Assembly: GCA_002436115.1 (NCBI GenBank)
Contig: DIXV01000082.1
Span: 3,342 to 15,158 of the forward strand
Source: Streptococcus sp. UBA6071
Lineage (GTDB): Bacteria; Bacillota; Bacilli; Lactobacillales; Streptococcaceae
Direction of reading: 5' to 3'
DNA length: 11,817 nt
Below are positions 1 to 7,347 of the stretch, in pieces. The notes beneath the pieces are model-generated. The model made no database searches and was not told the DNA's origin. It saw only the letters and a list, made by a program, of their open reading frames with translations. Within the stretch, counting starts at the first letter, position 1, and the number at the start of each line of letters is the position of its first letter. The position numbers and the translations under genes are program-made.

Positions 1-447
1 CTTTCCTTATTGTCTGGTTCAGTGACATTGAGTATCATGATTTTACCTTTGATAATAAGAACAGCAGAGGAAGCTCTTCTATCAGTGCCAGATACTTACC
101 GTGAAGGGAGTTTTGCTCTAGGTACTGGAAAATTGAGAACTATTTTCCATATTGTATTACCCAGTGCTATGCCAGGTATTTTCTCAGGGACAATCCTTGC
201 GATTGGTCGAATTATTGGGGAATCAGCAGCCTTAATCTTTACGGCTGGAACAGTTGCTGAGGTGGCTAAAAGTATCTTTAGTTCCTCACGAACCTTAGCT
301 GTACATATGTATACAATTTCTGGTGAGGGGCTTTATCTCAATCAGACCTATGCCACAGCTGTGGTTCTCTTGGTCTTGGTTATTGTCATTAACTTATTGT
401 CAGAAGTGATTGCCAAACGGTTAGGAAGTAGGACAAAAGATGAGTAA
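1..447 (+). CDS. pstA: PstA, phosphate ABC transporter permease (5' truncated by window)
   Basis: This is the C-terminal part of a membrane permease of the high-affinity phosphate importer PstSCAB; the reading frame is already open at base 1, so the gene starts outside the window. The visible ~148 residues contain the cytoplasmic coupling (EAA-like) loop, running from the segment around [11 protein letters not shown] to [11 protein letters not shown], which docks onto the PstB ATPase. Hydrophobic membrane segments follow (around [18 protein letters not shown] and [13 protein letters not shown]), and a basic tail ends the protein. The IIGESAAL segment is typical of PstA/PstC. The stop codon overlaps the start of pstB by 8 bases, which indicates translational coupling. 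PstA rather than PstC is chosen because it lies directly before pstB and matches PstA in the EAA-loop wording; that assignment is family knowledge, not a computed alignment. Confidence 0.93.
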   Translation, partial: LSLLSGSVTLSIMILPLIIRTAEEALLSVPDTYREGSFALGTGKLRTIFHIVLPSAMPGIFSGTILAIGRIIGESAALIFTAGTVAEVAKSIFSSSRTLAVHMYTISGEGLYLNQTYATAVVLLVLVIVINLLSEVIAKRLGSRTKDE

Positions 448-1189
448 ATTAGTTATCAAGGATTTGGATTTGTTTTATAATAAACAGCAAGCCTTAAAGA
501 AAATTAATCTAGCAATTGAAGAAAAAGAAATCACTGCTTTTATTGGACCATCTGGTTGTGGGAAATCAACGTTACTGAAGAGTCTCAATCGGATGAATGA
601 TTTGGTTAAGAATTGCCACATTACAGGGGAAGTCAAGCTAGATAATCAGGATGTCTATCGTGATATCGAAATTAGTCTCTTGAGAAAAAAAGTTGGCATG
701 GTTTTTCAAAAGCCAAACCCTTTTCCAATGAGTATCTATGATAACGTTGCCTTTGGCCCCAGAACACACGGGGTTCGTTCTAAAATAAAGTTGGATGAAA
801 TGGTTGAGCGTTTCTTAAAAGATGCCGCTATTTGGGACGAGGTTAAAGATCGTTTACATAAGTCAGCTTTAGGTTTGTCAGGTGGACAACAGCAACGCTT
901 ATGCATTGCTAGAGCACTGGCCATTGAACCAGATGTTTTGCTGATGGATGAGCCAACCAGTGCACTAGATCCGATTTCTACTTCCAAAATTGAAGATTTA
1001 GTTATAGAATTAAAGAAAGACTATACCATTGTGATTGTCACCCACAATATGCAGCAAGCCGTTCGAATCTCTGATAAGACAGCTTTCTTCTTAATGGGTG
1101 AGGTCGTTGAATACAATAAAACGAGCACCTTGTTTTCCCTACCACAGGATAAACGAACAGAAGATTATATTACAGGGAGATTTGGCTGA
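440..1189 (+). CDS. pstB: PstB, phosphate ABC transporter ATP-binding protein
   Basis: This cytoplasmic ATPase powers phosphate import through PstC/PstA. At 249 residues it has the normal family length. Visible motifs: Walker [10 protein letters not shown] (residues 36-44), Q-loop Q90 followed by the PstB-characteristic [18 protein letters not shown] stretch, ABC signature LSGGQQQR (146-153), Walker B LLMDEP (167-172) with catalytic E171, D-loop SALD (174-177) and switch H202. All key residues are present, so it should be active. The start ATG lies inside the end of pstA with an AGGAAGTAGGA stretch just upstream as ribosome site. The stop TGA shares its last base with the phoU start (TGATG). 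Only one pstB is seen after pstA, whereas several streptococci carry two adjacent pstB copies. Confidence 0.97.
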   Translation: MSKLVIKDLDLFYNKQQALKKINLAIEEKEITAFIGPSGCGKSTLLKSLNRMNDLVKNCHITGEVKLDNQDVYRDIEISLLRKKVGMVFQKPNPFPMSIYDNVAFGPRTHGVRSKIKLDEMVERFLKDAAIWDEVKDRLHKSALGLSGGQQQRLCIARALAIEPDVLLMDEPTSALDPISTSKIEDLVIELKKDYTIVIVTHNMQQAVRISDKTAFFLMGEVVEYNKTSTLFSLPQDKRTEDYITGRFG

Positions 1190-1839
1190 TGCGTTCAAAG
1201 TTTGAAACCCAATTGATGGAACTAAAAAAAGACATGATTCTTATGGGAGCCTTATGTGAAGATATTATCTCAGGCTCGCTGGATGCCCTTATGGATCGTA
1301 AATCCTTATTGATTAATGATGCGGATAACCTGTCGCAACAGATTGACCAAATGGAAAATGATATAGAGAGCAAGTGCCTCAAGTTACTTCTTCGTCAACA
1401 ACCTGTTGCCAAGGACTTACGGAGTATCTCAGCAGCTCTTAAAATGGTTTATGATATGAAACGTATTGGGAGTCAATCAGCTGAGATTGCAGATATTATT
1501 TCTTTGGGCCATATCAAAAAAACAGAAGAGTTAGCCCTCTTACAAGAGATGGCTAAGGCTGTGGTGCAAATGGTTTCGGACAGTATTGATGCCTTTGTTC
1601 ACGATGACGAATCCTTGGCCAATCAGGTTATCCAAAAGGATGATCAGATAGATCAGCAATTTGCTAAGATCAAGCAATTGCTCATGCATTATTTTGCGAA
1701 GGATCAATCAGATGGAGAGCATGCTATTGATCTTTTGATGGTGTCTAAATATATGGAACGTATCGGTGATCATGCAGTTAATATTGCAAAATGGGTTTTG
1801 TTCTCAATCACAGGTCAGTTGGATGGGGGAGAAGGATGA
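1189..1839 (+). CDS. phoU: PhoU, phosphate signalling protein
   Basis: PhoU (216 residues, usual length) is a cytoplasmic all-helical protein that couples the Pst transporter to the PhoR-type sensor and limits phosphate uptake. It should contain two three-helix PhoU repeats (about 1-105 and 110-210). The hallmark RQQPVAKDLR (69-78) is present. The second metal-binding motif is intact (ERIGDHAVNI, 190-199), but the first, at the equivalent place in repeat 1, reads KRIGSQSAEI (91-100) and lacks both acidic metal ligands of the E-x-x-x-D motif. The start overlaps the pstB stop by one base, and the stop overlaps the pnpR start in an ATGA. Position between pstB and the two-component genes fits its signalling role. 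Confidence 0.95.
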   Translation: MRSKFETQLMELKKDMILMGALCEDIISGSLDALMDRKSLLINDADNLSQQIDQMENDIESKCLKLLLRQQPVAKDLRSISAALKMVYDMKRIGSQSAEIADIISLGHIKKTEELALLQEMAKAVVQMVSDSIDAFVHDDESLANQVIQKDDQIDQQFAKIKQLLMHYFAKDQSDGEHAIDLLMVSKYMERIGDHAVNIAKWVLFSITGQLDGGEG

Positions 1840-2513
1840 TTTATTGTGTTGAAGATGATGATAATATTAGGGAACTCATGCTCTACACCTTAAAATCAAT
1901 GGGATTTGATGTTGAGGGCTTTGAAAAGAGTTCAGACTTCTGGCTAGCTATGGAAGTCAAGCTTCCAGATATGGTTTTACTTGATATCATGCTAGCTGAT
2001 GAAGATGGCATTAGCATCCTTAAGCGCCTCCGCCAAAACTCTGCTTATAAGCAAATCCCTGTTATTATGGCAACAGCCAAGGGGACAGAATTTGATAAGG
2101 TCCAGGGGTTGGACTTAGGAGCAGATGATTACTTAGTGAAACCTTTTGGGATGATGGAAATGGTGTCTCGAATAAAGGCTGTTTTTCGTCGAACGCAACA
2201 TAAAGGAAGTCCCGCAACCATTAAAGTGGGAGGCTTGAGCATAGACGTCCATAATTATCATGTGACACATCATCAACACAAGATAGAGCTGACCTTAAAG
2301 GAGTTTGGACTCTTGACCCTACTAGCTACCCACCCTAAGAAGGTCTTCACACGACAAGAACTTTTGGACAAAGTGTGGGGAGAAGGTTTCCTTGGGGAAA
2401 GTCGAACGGTAGATGTCCACATAGGAACCTTACGTACCAAATTAGGTGAAGCGGGTGCTTATATCAAGACGGTTAGAGGGGTTGGTTATCGCTTGGAGGA
2501 TAAGCAGACATGA
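1836..2513 (+). CDS. pnpR: PhoP/PhoB-type response regulator (PnpR)
   Basis: This is a 225-residue OmpR/PhoB-family transcription factor, probably the regulator of phosphate-responsive genes including this operon. The receiver domain (1-~118) has acidic pocket D7/D8, phospho-acceptor D50, T80 and K102. The DNA-binding winged helix (~150-222) contains LTLKEF, the recognition-helix region RTVDVHIGTLRTKL and the terminal wing VRGVGYRL. The ATG at 1836 is chosen over an in-frame ATG at 1791 because it begins exactly at the conserved MIYCVEDD receiver start, has GGGGGAGAAGG just upstream, and forms an ATGA overlap with the phoU stop. It is followed by its kinase with another ATGA overlap. The symbol follows pneumococcal PnpR; phoP/phoB are equivalent names. 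Phosphate as the stimulus is inferred from context. Confidence 0.93.
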   Translation: MIYCVEDDDNIRELMLYTLKSMGFDVEGFEKSSDFWLAMEVKLPDMVLLDIMLADEDGISILKRLRQNSAYKQIPVIMATAKGTEFDKVQGLDLGADDYLVKPFGMMEMVSRIKAVFRRTQHKGSPATIKVGGLSIDVHNYHVTHHQHKIELTLKEFGLLTLLATHPKKVFTRQELLDKVWGEGFLGESRTVDVHIGTLRTKLGEAGAYIKTVRGVGYRLEDKQT

Positions 2514-4165
2514 CAAGAAAAATCTTTCATTCCATTTTATTAGCGAGTATTGGTGTTTTTTTGGCTTCTCTAATGCGTATTGTGGGGGTCTTATATCGCT
2601 ATTTTACCCAGCTTCAGATGGAACAACTACAAACCCAAACGGCTTTAGCAGCTCAAGGAATTTCTTACAAAGGTATAGAATACTTTGAAAATCTCAATCT
2701 CAATAAGGTTAGGATCACTTGGGTAGATAGTCAAGGTCAGGTTCGTTACGATAGCCAATCAGACTCAGAAGAGATGGAAAATCATCTCAGTAGGGAGGAG
2801 ATAAGGGAGGCTCTGGACAGCGGTTCTGGAGAGAGTGTCAGGTATTCATCTACTTTGGCTCAAAGCTCATTGTATGTCGCTAAACGACTGGATGATGAGA
2901 CCGTTGTTAGACTATCTGTTAGCCAAAATAGCAATCTTCTGCTCTTGTTGAGAATTCTTCCAGCTACAGCTTTGATTTTTGTGTTAGCCTTTCTTTTATC
3001 GTTGATGGTAGCTAAGTACACATCTAAGCGAATCATTGCACCATTAAACCGCCTCAATCTAGATTCTCCCTTGGATAATCAGGCTTATGAAGAGCTGTCG
3101 CCCTTATTGCGTCGGATTGACCAACACCAACAAGAACTGTCTCAAAAAGAGAATTTATTAGCCAGAAAACAAAAAGAGTTTGAGACGATTATTTCTAAGA
3201 TAAAAGAAGGCATGCTTCTTCTTGATGATAGGAGACGAATTGTCAGCATTAATGCTGCCGCCAAAAGCCTATTTGGTGTGGATGAGGACTGCTTAGGTAA
3301 ATCTATCCTTGAAATCAATAGAAGTCCTTACTTGAATCAGCTATTAGATGAGGGGCTAGCAGGTAAGAAAGGAGAAGGTCTTCTGGTCTTAGGCGAGATA
3401 AAGTATAAGACCTTGATCCGTCCGATTTTCTCTGAAAGAACGGTGACAGGATTGGCTATCTTAACCTTTGATGCAACAGAGCAATTGCAAATGGAGCAGT
3501 TGCGACGGGAATTTACAGCCAATGTTTCCCATGAACTCAAGACGCCTTTGCATTTGATTTCGGGCTACTCGGAGATTATCAAAAGTCAGCTGGTTTCTGC
3601 TGAAGACGTTCAGAAATTTTCAGAAAAAATTTACGAAGAATCTCAGCGTATGGTTCAGCTTGTTGATGATATTATTAAACTCTCCCACCTTGATGAAGCG
3701 TCCCAAGTCTCCATGGAAAGGGTTGATTTATACGCCATTGCCAACAATGTTTTGGATAGCCTATCAAGAAAGGCGAGCCAGAAGCATGTTGCGCTCAGAT
3801 TAGCTGGTCAACCTACCCTACTGGAAGGAAATCCTAGTCTTCTTCACTCAATCATTTATAACCTTTGTGACAATGCCATTAAGTATAATAAAGAAAACGG
3901 GCAGGTTCACGTGGCGATTGTAGAAGATGACCAGGCAATTATTCTAGAGGTTACAGATACAGGTATCGGGATTTCTGCTGAAGATAAAGAACGTATATTT
4001 GAGCGTTTTTACCGAGTGGATAAGAGCCGTTCTAAAAAAGTTGGTGGCACAGGTTTAGGCATGTCCATCGTTAAACATGCCGTTCACATTCATCAAGCAA
4101 GTATCTCTATTAGCAGTGAGATGAATAAGGGAACTAAGATTACAGTTTGGTTTCCAAAACACTAG
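2510..4165 (+). CDS. pnpS: PhoR-type sensor histidine kinase (PnpS)
   Basis: This 551-residue membrane sensor kinase is the partner of the preceding regulator. Layout: transmembrane segment ~7-29; extracytoplasmic domain of about 115 residues (30-142); second transmembrane segment ~143-167; a short linker resembling the start of HAMP (around TSKRIIAPLNRL, 171-182); a PAS-like domain (~220-325); a HisKA dimerisation domain with phospho-accepting H341 in SHELKTPL; and a HATPase domain with N455 (N box), DTGIG (483-487), FERFYRVD (497-504) and GGTGLG (512-517). All catalytic boxes are intact. The start is fixed by the ATGA overlap with pnpR and a GGAGGA site upstream. As last gene of the operon it is followed by a strong hairpin at 4275-4317. 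Sensing probably comes through PhoU/Pst contact, which is inference from the better-known systems. Confidence 0.93.
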   Translation: MTRKIFHSILLASIGVFLASLMRIVGVLYRYFTQLQMEQLQTQTALAAQGISYKGIEYFENLNLNKVRITWVDSQGQVRYDSQSDSEEMENHLSREEIREALDSGSGESVRYSSTLAQSSLYVAKRLDDETVVRLSVSQNSNLLLLLRILPATALIFVLAFLLSLMVAKYTSKRIIAPLNRLNLDSPLDNQAYEELSPLLRRIDQHQQELSQKENLLARKQKEFETIISKIKEGMLLLDDRRRIVSINAAAKSLFGVDEDCLGKSILEINRSPYLNQLLDEGLAGKKGEGLLVLGEIKYKTLIRPIFSERTVTGLAILTFDATEQLQMEQLRREFTANVSHELKTPLHLISGYSEIIKSQLVSAEDVQKFSEKIYEESQRMVQLVDDIIKLSHLDEASQVSMERVDLYAIANNVLDSLSRKASQKHVALRLAGQPTLLEGNPSLLHSIIYNLCDNAIKYNKENGQVHVAIVEDDQAIILEVTDTGIGISAEDKERIFERFYRVDKSRSKKVGGTGLGMSIVKHAVHIHQASISISSEMNKGTKITVWFPKH

Positions 4166-4274
4166 AGAGCTAAAAACCTTTTCTGCTAGATTGTTGGTCA
4201 ACAAAGTTAGTTGCAGGATATTCTCTTTTTGAGGTAAGTACGTGTCTTCTTATGGAAGAACCCCTCATTGATAC

Positions 4275-4317
4275 AAAGACAAATCCGACCCCATTTGCTA
4301 GGGTCGGATTTGTCTTT
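4275..4317. terminator. Perfect 17-bp hairpin, probable bidirectional terminator
   Basis: Bases 4275-4291 (AAAGACAAATCCGACCC) are the exact reverse complement of 4301-4317, with a 9-base loop. The AAA and TTT ends of the stem act as short U tracts in either direction. It lies between the convergent ends of pnpS (4165) and telA (4355), so it probably ends transcription from both sides. No longer T run follows on either strand. The rest of 4166-4354 holds no gene that I can see. Confidence 0.8.
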
Positions 4318-4354
4318 AAGTGGACTGTAAGTCATGAGGACAAACTTGCTTGAT

Positions 4355-5632
4355 TTACAGTTGCTCATCTTTATTTGTTTTATCCAGTTGTTCTTGTGTT
4401 TCTTTACCTTCCTCAAGGAGGGCCTCGATAATCTTTTTATCCCGAATCGCAACGGAATCATTAATGGTTTGAGCAGATTTAATAATGGCTTGTTCTAGCT
4501 GTTTTCGTTGAGAACGTCCGTTATTGATCGCTTTTAGAATCCCCTCATTTTGAGCCACTAGACTTTCAGCAATCTTGGTGACCGTCTCAACGCTCATGTT
4601 AGGGCGTTGGGCGGTTTCTTCCATGCGAGGAATAGCATCTTTACTGGTCTCTGCTAGCATTTGCAGGGCAGCATTATTGGCATTGATAATCGTATCTGCG
4701 GTCACTTCAGCCTTGACAGACTGTTGCAACATGCCGAGTTGTGCAACGGAAAGTTTCATGGTTGGGATGGTGTTGCGACGAATCATGCCTAGTTTTTGCT
4801 TCATATCAGACGAAACCTTGACCAAATTACGCATCTGAGGTGTGGTTGCCCAAGCTACATAAAGGCGACTAATGTAATCTGTCCGCTGTTGTTCAAGCGT
4901 ATTGACGACTTCGGTCATTCGCATAACCTCTTCGTTTTTAACTTGATAATCTACTGTAGTTGATTCTAGCTTAAGTAGCTCATTTTGCAGGGTATTTGCA
5001 CGATGGCTCGCTTCCTTACCACTGGCCTCAATAAAGGCAATAACCCCAACTAAATTTTCGATAGAATTCGTGTTTTCTTCGATTAGGAGTTCTGCCGAGA
5101 CGATGTTGCGAGATAAGGTCTCCTCATTTTTGGCAACATTAGCCGCCAAGCTGTCCATCCGTTTTTCAATGGATTGTGCTTCGAAATAGAAGTCCTGAAT
5201 ATTGGATTTTCCTTGGCGAAAGAGTTTCTGGAGAAGATTAGGTTTCTTTTCAAGGTCTGCTGAATCGGAAACATTTTTATACTTGGAAATAAAACCATTA
5301 AGTTCACGATTGGTATTGAGGAGTAACTCATCCACTTGAGGAATCTGAATATTTTTTTGCTCCTGTAGGATGTGATTAACGGTTTTGTTAACTCCTTCAA
5401 CGACTTCTTTTCCGAAGTCAAGGAGGCTGTTTTGATCCTTAGCAAAGGTATCTATTAGAGCAGGCACCCGATCTGAGATGGCTGTTTGCTGTTCAGGGGT
5501 CAACTTTTCATAAAAAGATAGGCTGTTTGTTTCCGTGTCTTTCGTTTGTTGAATAAGCTCAGTAGTTTTATCCGTTTGGCTAGCAGTAGTACTGGCAATT
5601 TTATCAATGTCAAAATTAAATGTATCTGTCAT
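4355..5632 (-). CDS. telA: TelA-family protein (toxic anion resistance family)
   Basis: This 425-residue protein is soluble: it has no signal peptide or membrane segment and is highly helical and charged, with long predicted coiled coils. The family hallmark lies around residues 264-345: a TPQMRN-like segment, then LGMIRRNTIPTMKLSVAQLG (281-300), then a NAN-AALQMLAE-type helix and IPRMEETAQRP. The TelA family is named from plasmid tellurite resistance, but chromosomal homologues (B. subtilis YaaN, listerial TelA) have no firmly known biochemical role; envelope stress or antimicrobial tolerance has been reported. The ATG at 5632 has AAGGAG five bases upstream. It lies 67 bp downstream of the XpaC-like gene on the same strand and probably shares its promoter. 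The family call is firm; actual tellurite resistance is not supported by anything here. Confidence 0.88.
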   Translation of the reverse strand: MTDTFNFDIDKIASTTASQTDKTTELIQQTKDTETNSLSFYEKLTPEQQTAISDRVPALIDTFAKDQNSLLDFGKEVVEGVNKTVNHILQEQKNIQIPQVDELLLNTNRELNGFISKYKNVSDSADLEKKPNLLQKLFRQGKSNIQDFYFEAQSIEKRMDSLAANVAKNEETLSRNIVSAELLIEENTNSIENLVGVIAFIEASGKEASHRANTLQNELLKLESTTVDYQVKNEEVMRMTEVVNTLEQQRTDYISRLYVAWATTPQMRNLVKVSSDMKQKLGMIRRNTIPTMKLSVAQLGMLQQSVKAEVTADTIINANNAALQMLAETSKDAIPRMEETAQRPNMSVETVTKIAESLVAQNEGILKAINNGRSQRKQLEQAIIKSAQTINDSVAIRDKKIIEALLEEGKETQEQLDKTNKDEQL

Positions 5633-5699
5633 GGGAACTCCTTCAAAGTGACTGGCTCACAACTTGAACGTTCATTGTACAAGTCGTTTTTATAGGGGA

Positions 5700-6536
5700 T
5701 TAACCTTCTTTTTGGAGAAGGCGGAGGCTGATTTCAAAATTCATCATATCGTTTTCGTTAATTTGCCTAAGGGTCTCTGTGAGACTCTCCGAAACCTTAT
5801 GGAGGGTCTGTTCAGCTTTAGATAGACGCTCTTTAGCGTTGTAATACTGGTTTGGATCTTCCTTAATTTTGAGATAGCCAGCTAGAACATCTTCAAAATT
5901 CCGCATGTTTCCTTCGTGGATGGCTAGCAGTTCAGCCTTATTACCAAGGGTCGTGGCTTCAAGTTTTTCGCTAATTTGTTCTTTGTTTTTTTGGATTTTA
6001 CTATAGATTTCTAAAATCTCTGGAGCAATTTGTTGGATCTGACGTTGCTTTGCCAAGACCTCATCGCCAGATAGGTCATCAATGTCGTAGAAAAGATCGC
6101 TATTATCTGTTTGTTTGGGCCTAAACATGGCCGTCACTTTTTCAGCTTCTGGGAAAAAGTCATTGACCATATCAAGGACACCATCTGCTACATCAGTCAA
6201 AAAATGTCCTTTTGGCTTGAGGGCTGAGACGATATGAAGAATTTTAAGGGCTTCTTCATAATGGTCCATTTCAAGTTTGTGACGGTATTTGTTCAGTAAC
6301 GTTTCTAGCTCTTTGCGTTCTTGATTAATCTTCTTATAGAGCTTAGGATAGTTTGCGTTTTGGTCTTTTTGGTGAAGATTACGGATATAATCCAGTTCTA
6401 TTTTCATGCTCACAACGAGACGGTCAAGTCGTTTAAGGTCTGATTTTGTTTGATAATGGAGAATCGTGACAACAGTTCCTACGGTAACACCTAGGAGTAA
6501 AGAAATGATGATGGCAAATTCGGCAAGTTCTTGCAT
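5700..6536 (-). CDS. Membrane-anchored coiled-coil protein, probable XpaC family partner of TelA
   Basis: This 278-residue protein begins with a single hydrophobic helix (residues ~6-27) followed by a basic stretch, so it is probably anchored in the membrane with the rest in the cytoplasm. Residues ~35-90 look coiled-coil. The middle part (VADGVLDMVNDFFPEAEKV, 115-133) and the C-terminal end (IRQINENDMMNFEISLRLL-like, ~257-274) resemble the XpaC family (once linked to 5-bromo-4-chloroindolyl phosphate hydrolysis), whose gene is next to the telA homologue yaaN in B. subtilis. I recognise this from context and pattern rather than alignment; no catalytic residues are visible and an enzyme activity should not be assumed. 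The ribosome site AGAAAGAAG is weak. A promoter lies 83 bases upstream (6619-6647). Confidence 0.7.
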   Translation of the reverse strand: MQELAEFAIIISLLLGVTVGTVVTILHYQTKSDLKRLDRLVVSMKIELDYIRNLHQKDQNANYPKLYKKINQERKELETLLNKYRHKLEMDHYEEALKILHIVSALKPKGHFLTDVADGVLDMVNDFFPEAEKVTAMFRPKQTDNSDLFYDIDDLSGDEVLAKQRQIQQIAPEILEIYSKIQKNKEQISEKLEATTLGNKAELLAIHEGNMRNFEDVLAGYLKIKEDPNQYYNAKERLSKAEQTLHKVSESLTETLRQINENDMMNFEISLRLLQKEG

Positions 6537-6618
6537 AGAGGCTTCTTTCTAGAGGAATATGTTAAGAAAGGCAGAACCGCTTTTATCAGGGCAGGTCGTC
6601 CTTTTTATCCTATATTAA

Positions 6619-6647
6619 ATTATACAATGAAATGTAGCTCTAGACAA
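6619..6647 (-). promoter_or_regulatory. Sigma-A promoter for the XpaC-like/telA operon
   Basis: On the minus strand, -35 TTGTCT (6642-6647), a 17-base spacer and a perfect -10 TATAAT (6619-6624) point toward the XpaC-like gene. The expected start near 6612 gives a leader of about 75 bases. This is the best promoter match for the pair; no comparable one is seen in the 67-bp gap before telA. Confidence 0.75.
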
Positions 6648-6673
6648 GTCTTTTATGAGTTTCTTCGGTGGGA

Positions 6674-6712
6674 AATGAAAAGACCTGATATCTTCTAAAG
6701 TTAGACATCAGG
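6674..6712 (-). terminator. Intrinsic terminator of the usp gene
   Basis: Read on the minus strand, ACCTGATGTCT pairs with AGATATCAGGT (11 bp with one G-U), with a 9-base loop, followed by CTTTTCATTT. It lies about 40 bases after the stop of the universal stress gene and upstream of the XpaC-like promoter. The + strand has no T run after the stem, so it works for the minus strand only. Confidence 0.7.
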
Positions 6713-6753
6713 TTCAAGATAGGAACAGCTTTCTAAAAAAACGGCATCTCAGG

Positions 6754-7203
6754 TTAGAGTTTTTCAGGGTCTCTCACAATAAGCAGATCTACTTTCGCAT
6801 GTCGCATGATATACTCAGAAGAAGAACCAATGAGGAGACGCTCAAAAGCATTTAATCCGGTTGCCCCAATAAGAATGAGGTCCACTTGTTCACGTTCAGG
6901 GATATCCTTAGCTAGGAGAGGTCTAGGGTCACCGATTTCTAAGATTGCTTTTATGTGAAGTAGGCCGGTTTTTCGTGCTTTTTCCTCGTAAGCTTCTAAT
7001 TTAAGGCGCGCCTCTTTTTCCAGATTGACATAGACGTCGGTATCAAAAGCGGAGTAGGTATGGAGGGCACGATTATCAATAACGTGGACAATGACGAGTT
7101 CAGCTTGGTTACGCCAAGCGATTTTTAGAGCTTTCTCAAAAGCCAAATCAGCCTCTATAGAGCCATCAACTGCCACCATAACCTTTTTGTAAATTTGAGT
7201 CAT
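6754..7203 (-). CDS. Universal stress protein, UspA family (ATP-binding type)
   Basis: This is a 149-residue single-domain Usp, the usual length. It starts with the family strand and acidic residue (VMVAVDGS, D13) and ends with the nucleotide-binding motif G-x2-G-x9-G-S: G113, G116, then G126-S127 in LIGATGLNAFERLLIGSSS. That motif marks the ATP-binding subgroup rather than the E. coli UspA type that lacks ATP. V41 and the AKVDLLIVR C-terminal strand are typical. It is cytoplasmic and likely dimeric; the physiological role is generally stress survival and is not defined by sequence. The ATG has AAGGAGG about eight bases upstream. It is a single-gene unit with its own promoter and terminator, divergent from the aminotransferase. 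Confidence 0.93.
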   Translation of the reverse strand: MTQIYKKVMVAVDGSIEADLAFEKALKIAWRNQAELVIVHVIDNRALHTYSAFDTDVYVNLEKEARLKLEAYEEKARKTGLLHIKAILEIGDPRPLLAKDIPEREQVDLILIGATGLNAFERLLIGSSSEYIMRHAKVDLLIVRDPEKL

Positions 7204-7233
7204 AAGGTATTCCTCCTTTATCTTTATAGTTCT

Positions 7234-7262
7234 ATTTTAACGTATTTTACCCAAAATGTAAA
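7234..7262 (-). promoter_or_regulatory. Sigma-A promoter of the universal stress gene
   Basis: On the minus strand, -35 TTTACA (7257-7262), a 17-base spacer and -10 TAAAAT (7234-7239) lie about 30 bases before the usp start. Each hexamer matches consensus at 5 of 6 positions. The divergent aminotransferase promoter begins only 30 bases away, so one bound regulator could affect both. Confidence 0.7.
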
Positions 7263-7287
7263 GGGTTACACAAGCAAGTTCTAGCTT

Positions 7288-7323
7288 TCTATTGTAGATT
7301 TGTCAAAAATAAGCTACAATAGA
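7288..7323 (+). promoter_or_regulatory. Aminotransferase promoter with a perfect 10-bp inverted repeat across it
   Basis: The promoter is -35 TTGTAG (7292-7297), a 17-base spacer and -10 TACAAT (7315-7320). TCTATTGTAG (7288-7297) is the exact reverse complement of CTACAATAGA (7314-7323), separated by 16 bases. The arms cover the -35 and -10 boxes, so this may be an operator for a repressor. It lies upstream of the expected transcription start (about 7327), so it is not a leader hairpin. The regulator is unknown. Confidence 0.6.
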
Positions 7324-7347
7324 GGTACAATTTTTGGAGGCAACGCT

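Noticed and set aside
4324..4361. 7-bp inverted repeat ACTGTAA/TTACAGT around the telA stop
   Set aside because: The loop is 24 bases, there is no T run, and the strong hairpin next to it already explains termination.
4207..4461. 84-codon minus-strand reading frame at the telA end
   Set aside because: It overlaps the telA 3' end in another frame and runs through the terminator hairpin; no family resemblance or ribosome site.
4355..5632. Tellurite-resistance island or mobile element
   Set aside because: No ter genes, transposase, integrase or terminal repeats are nearby; chromosomal TelA homologues are common in Firmicutes.
5633..5699. Possible separate promoter before telA (TACAAT on the minus strand)
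   Set aside because: No acceptable -35 at proper spacing; a shared transcript from the upstream promoter is more likely.
6548..6606. Possible riboswitch or attenuator in the leader of the XpaC-like gene
   Set aside because: Only an imperfect AAAGG/CCTTT hairpin with mismatches can be drawn; no T run and no recognisable riboswitch core.
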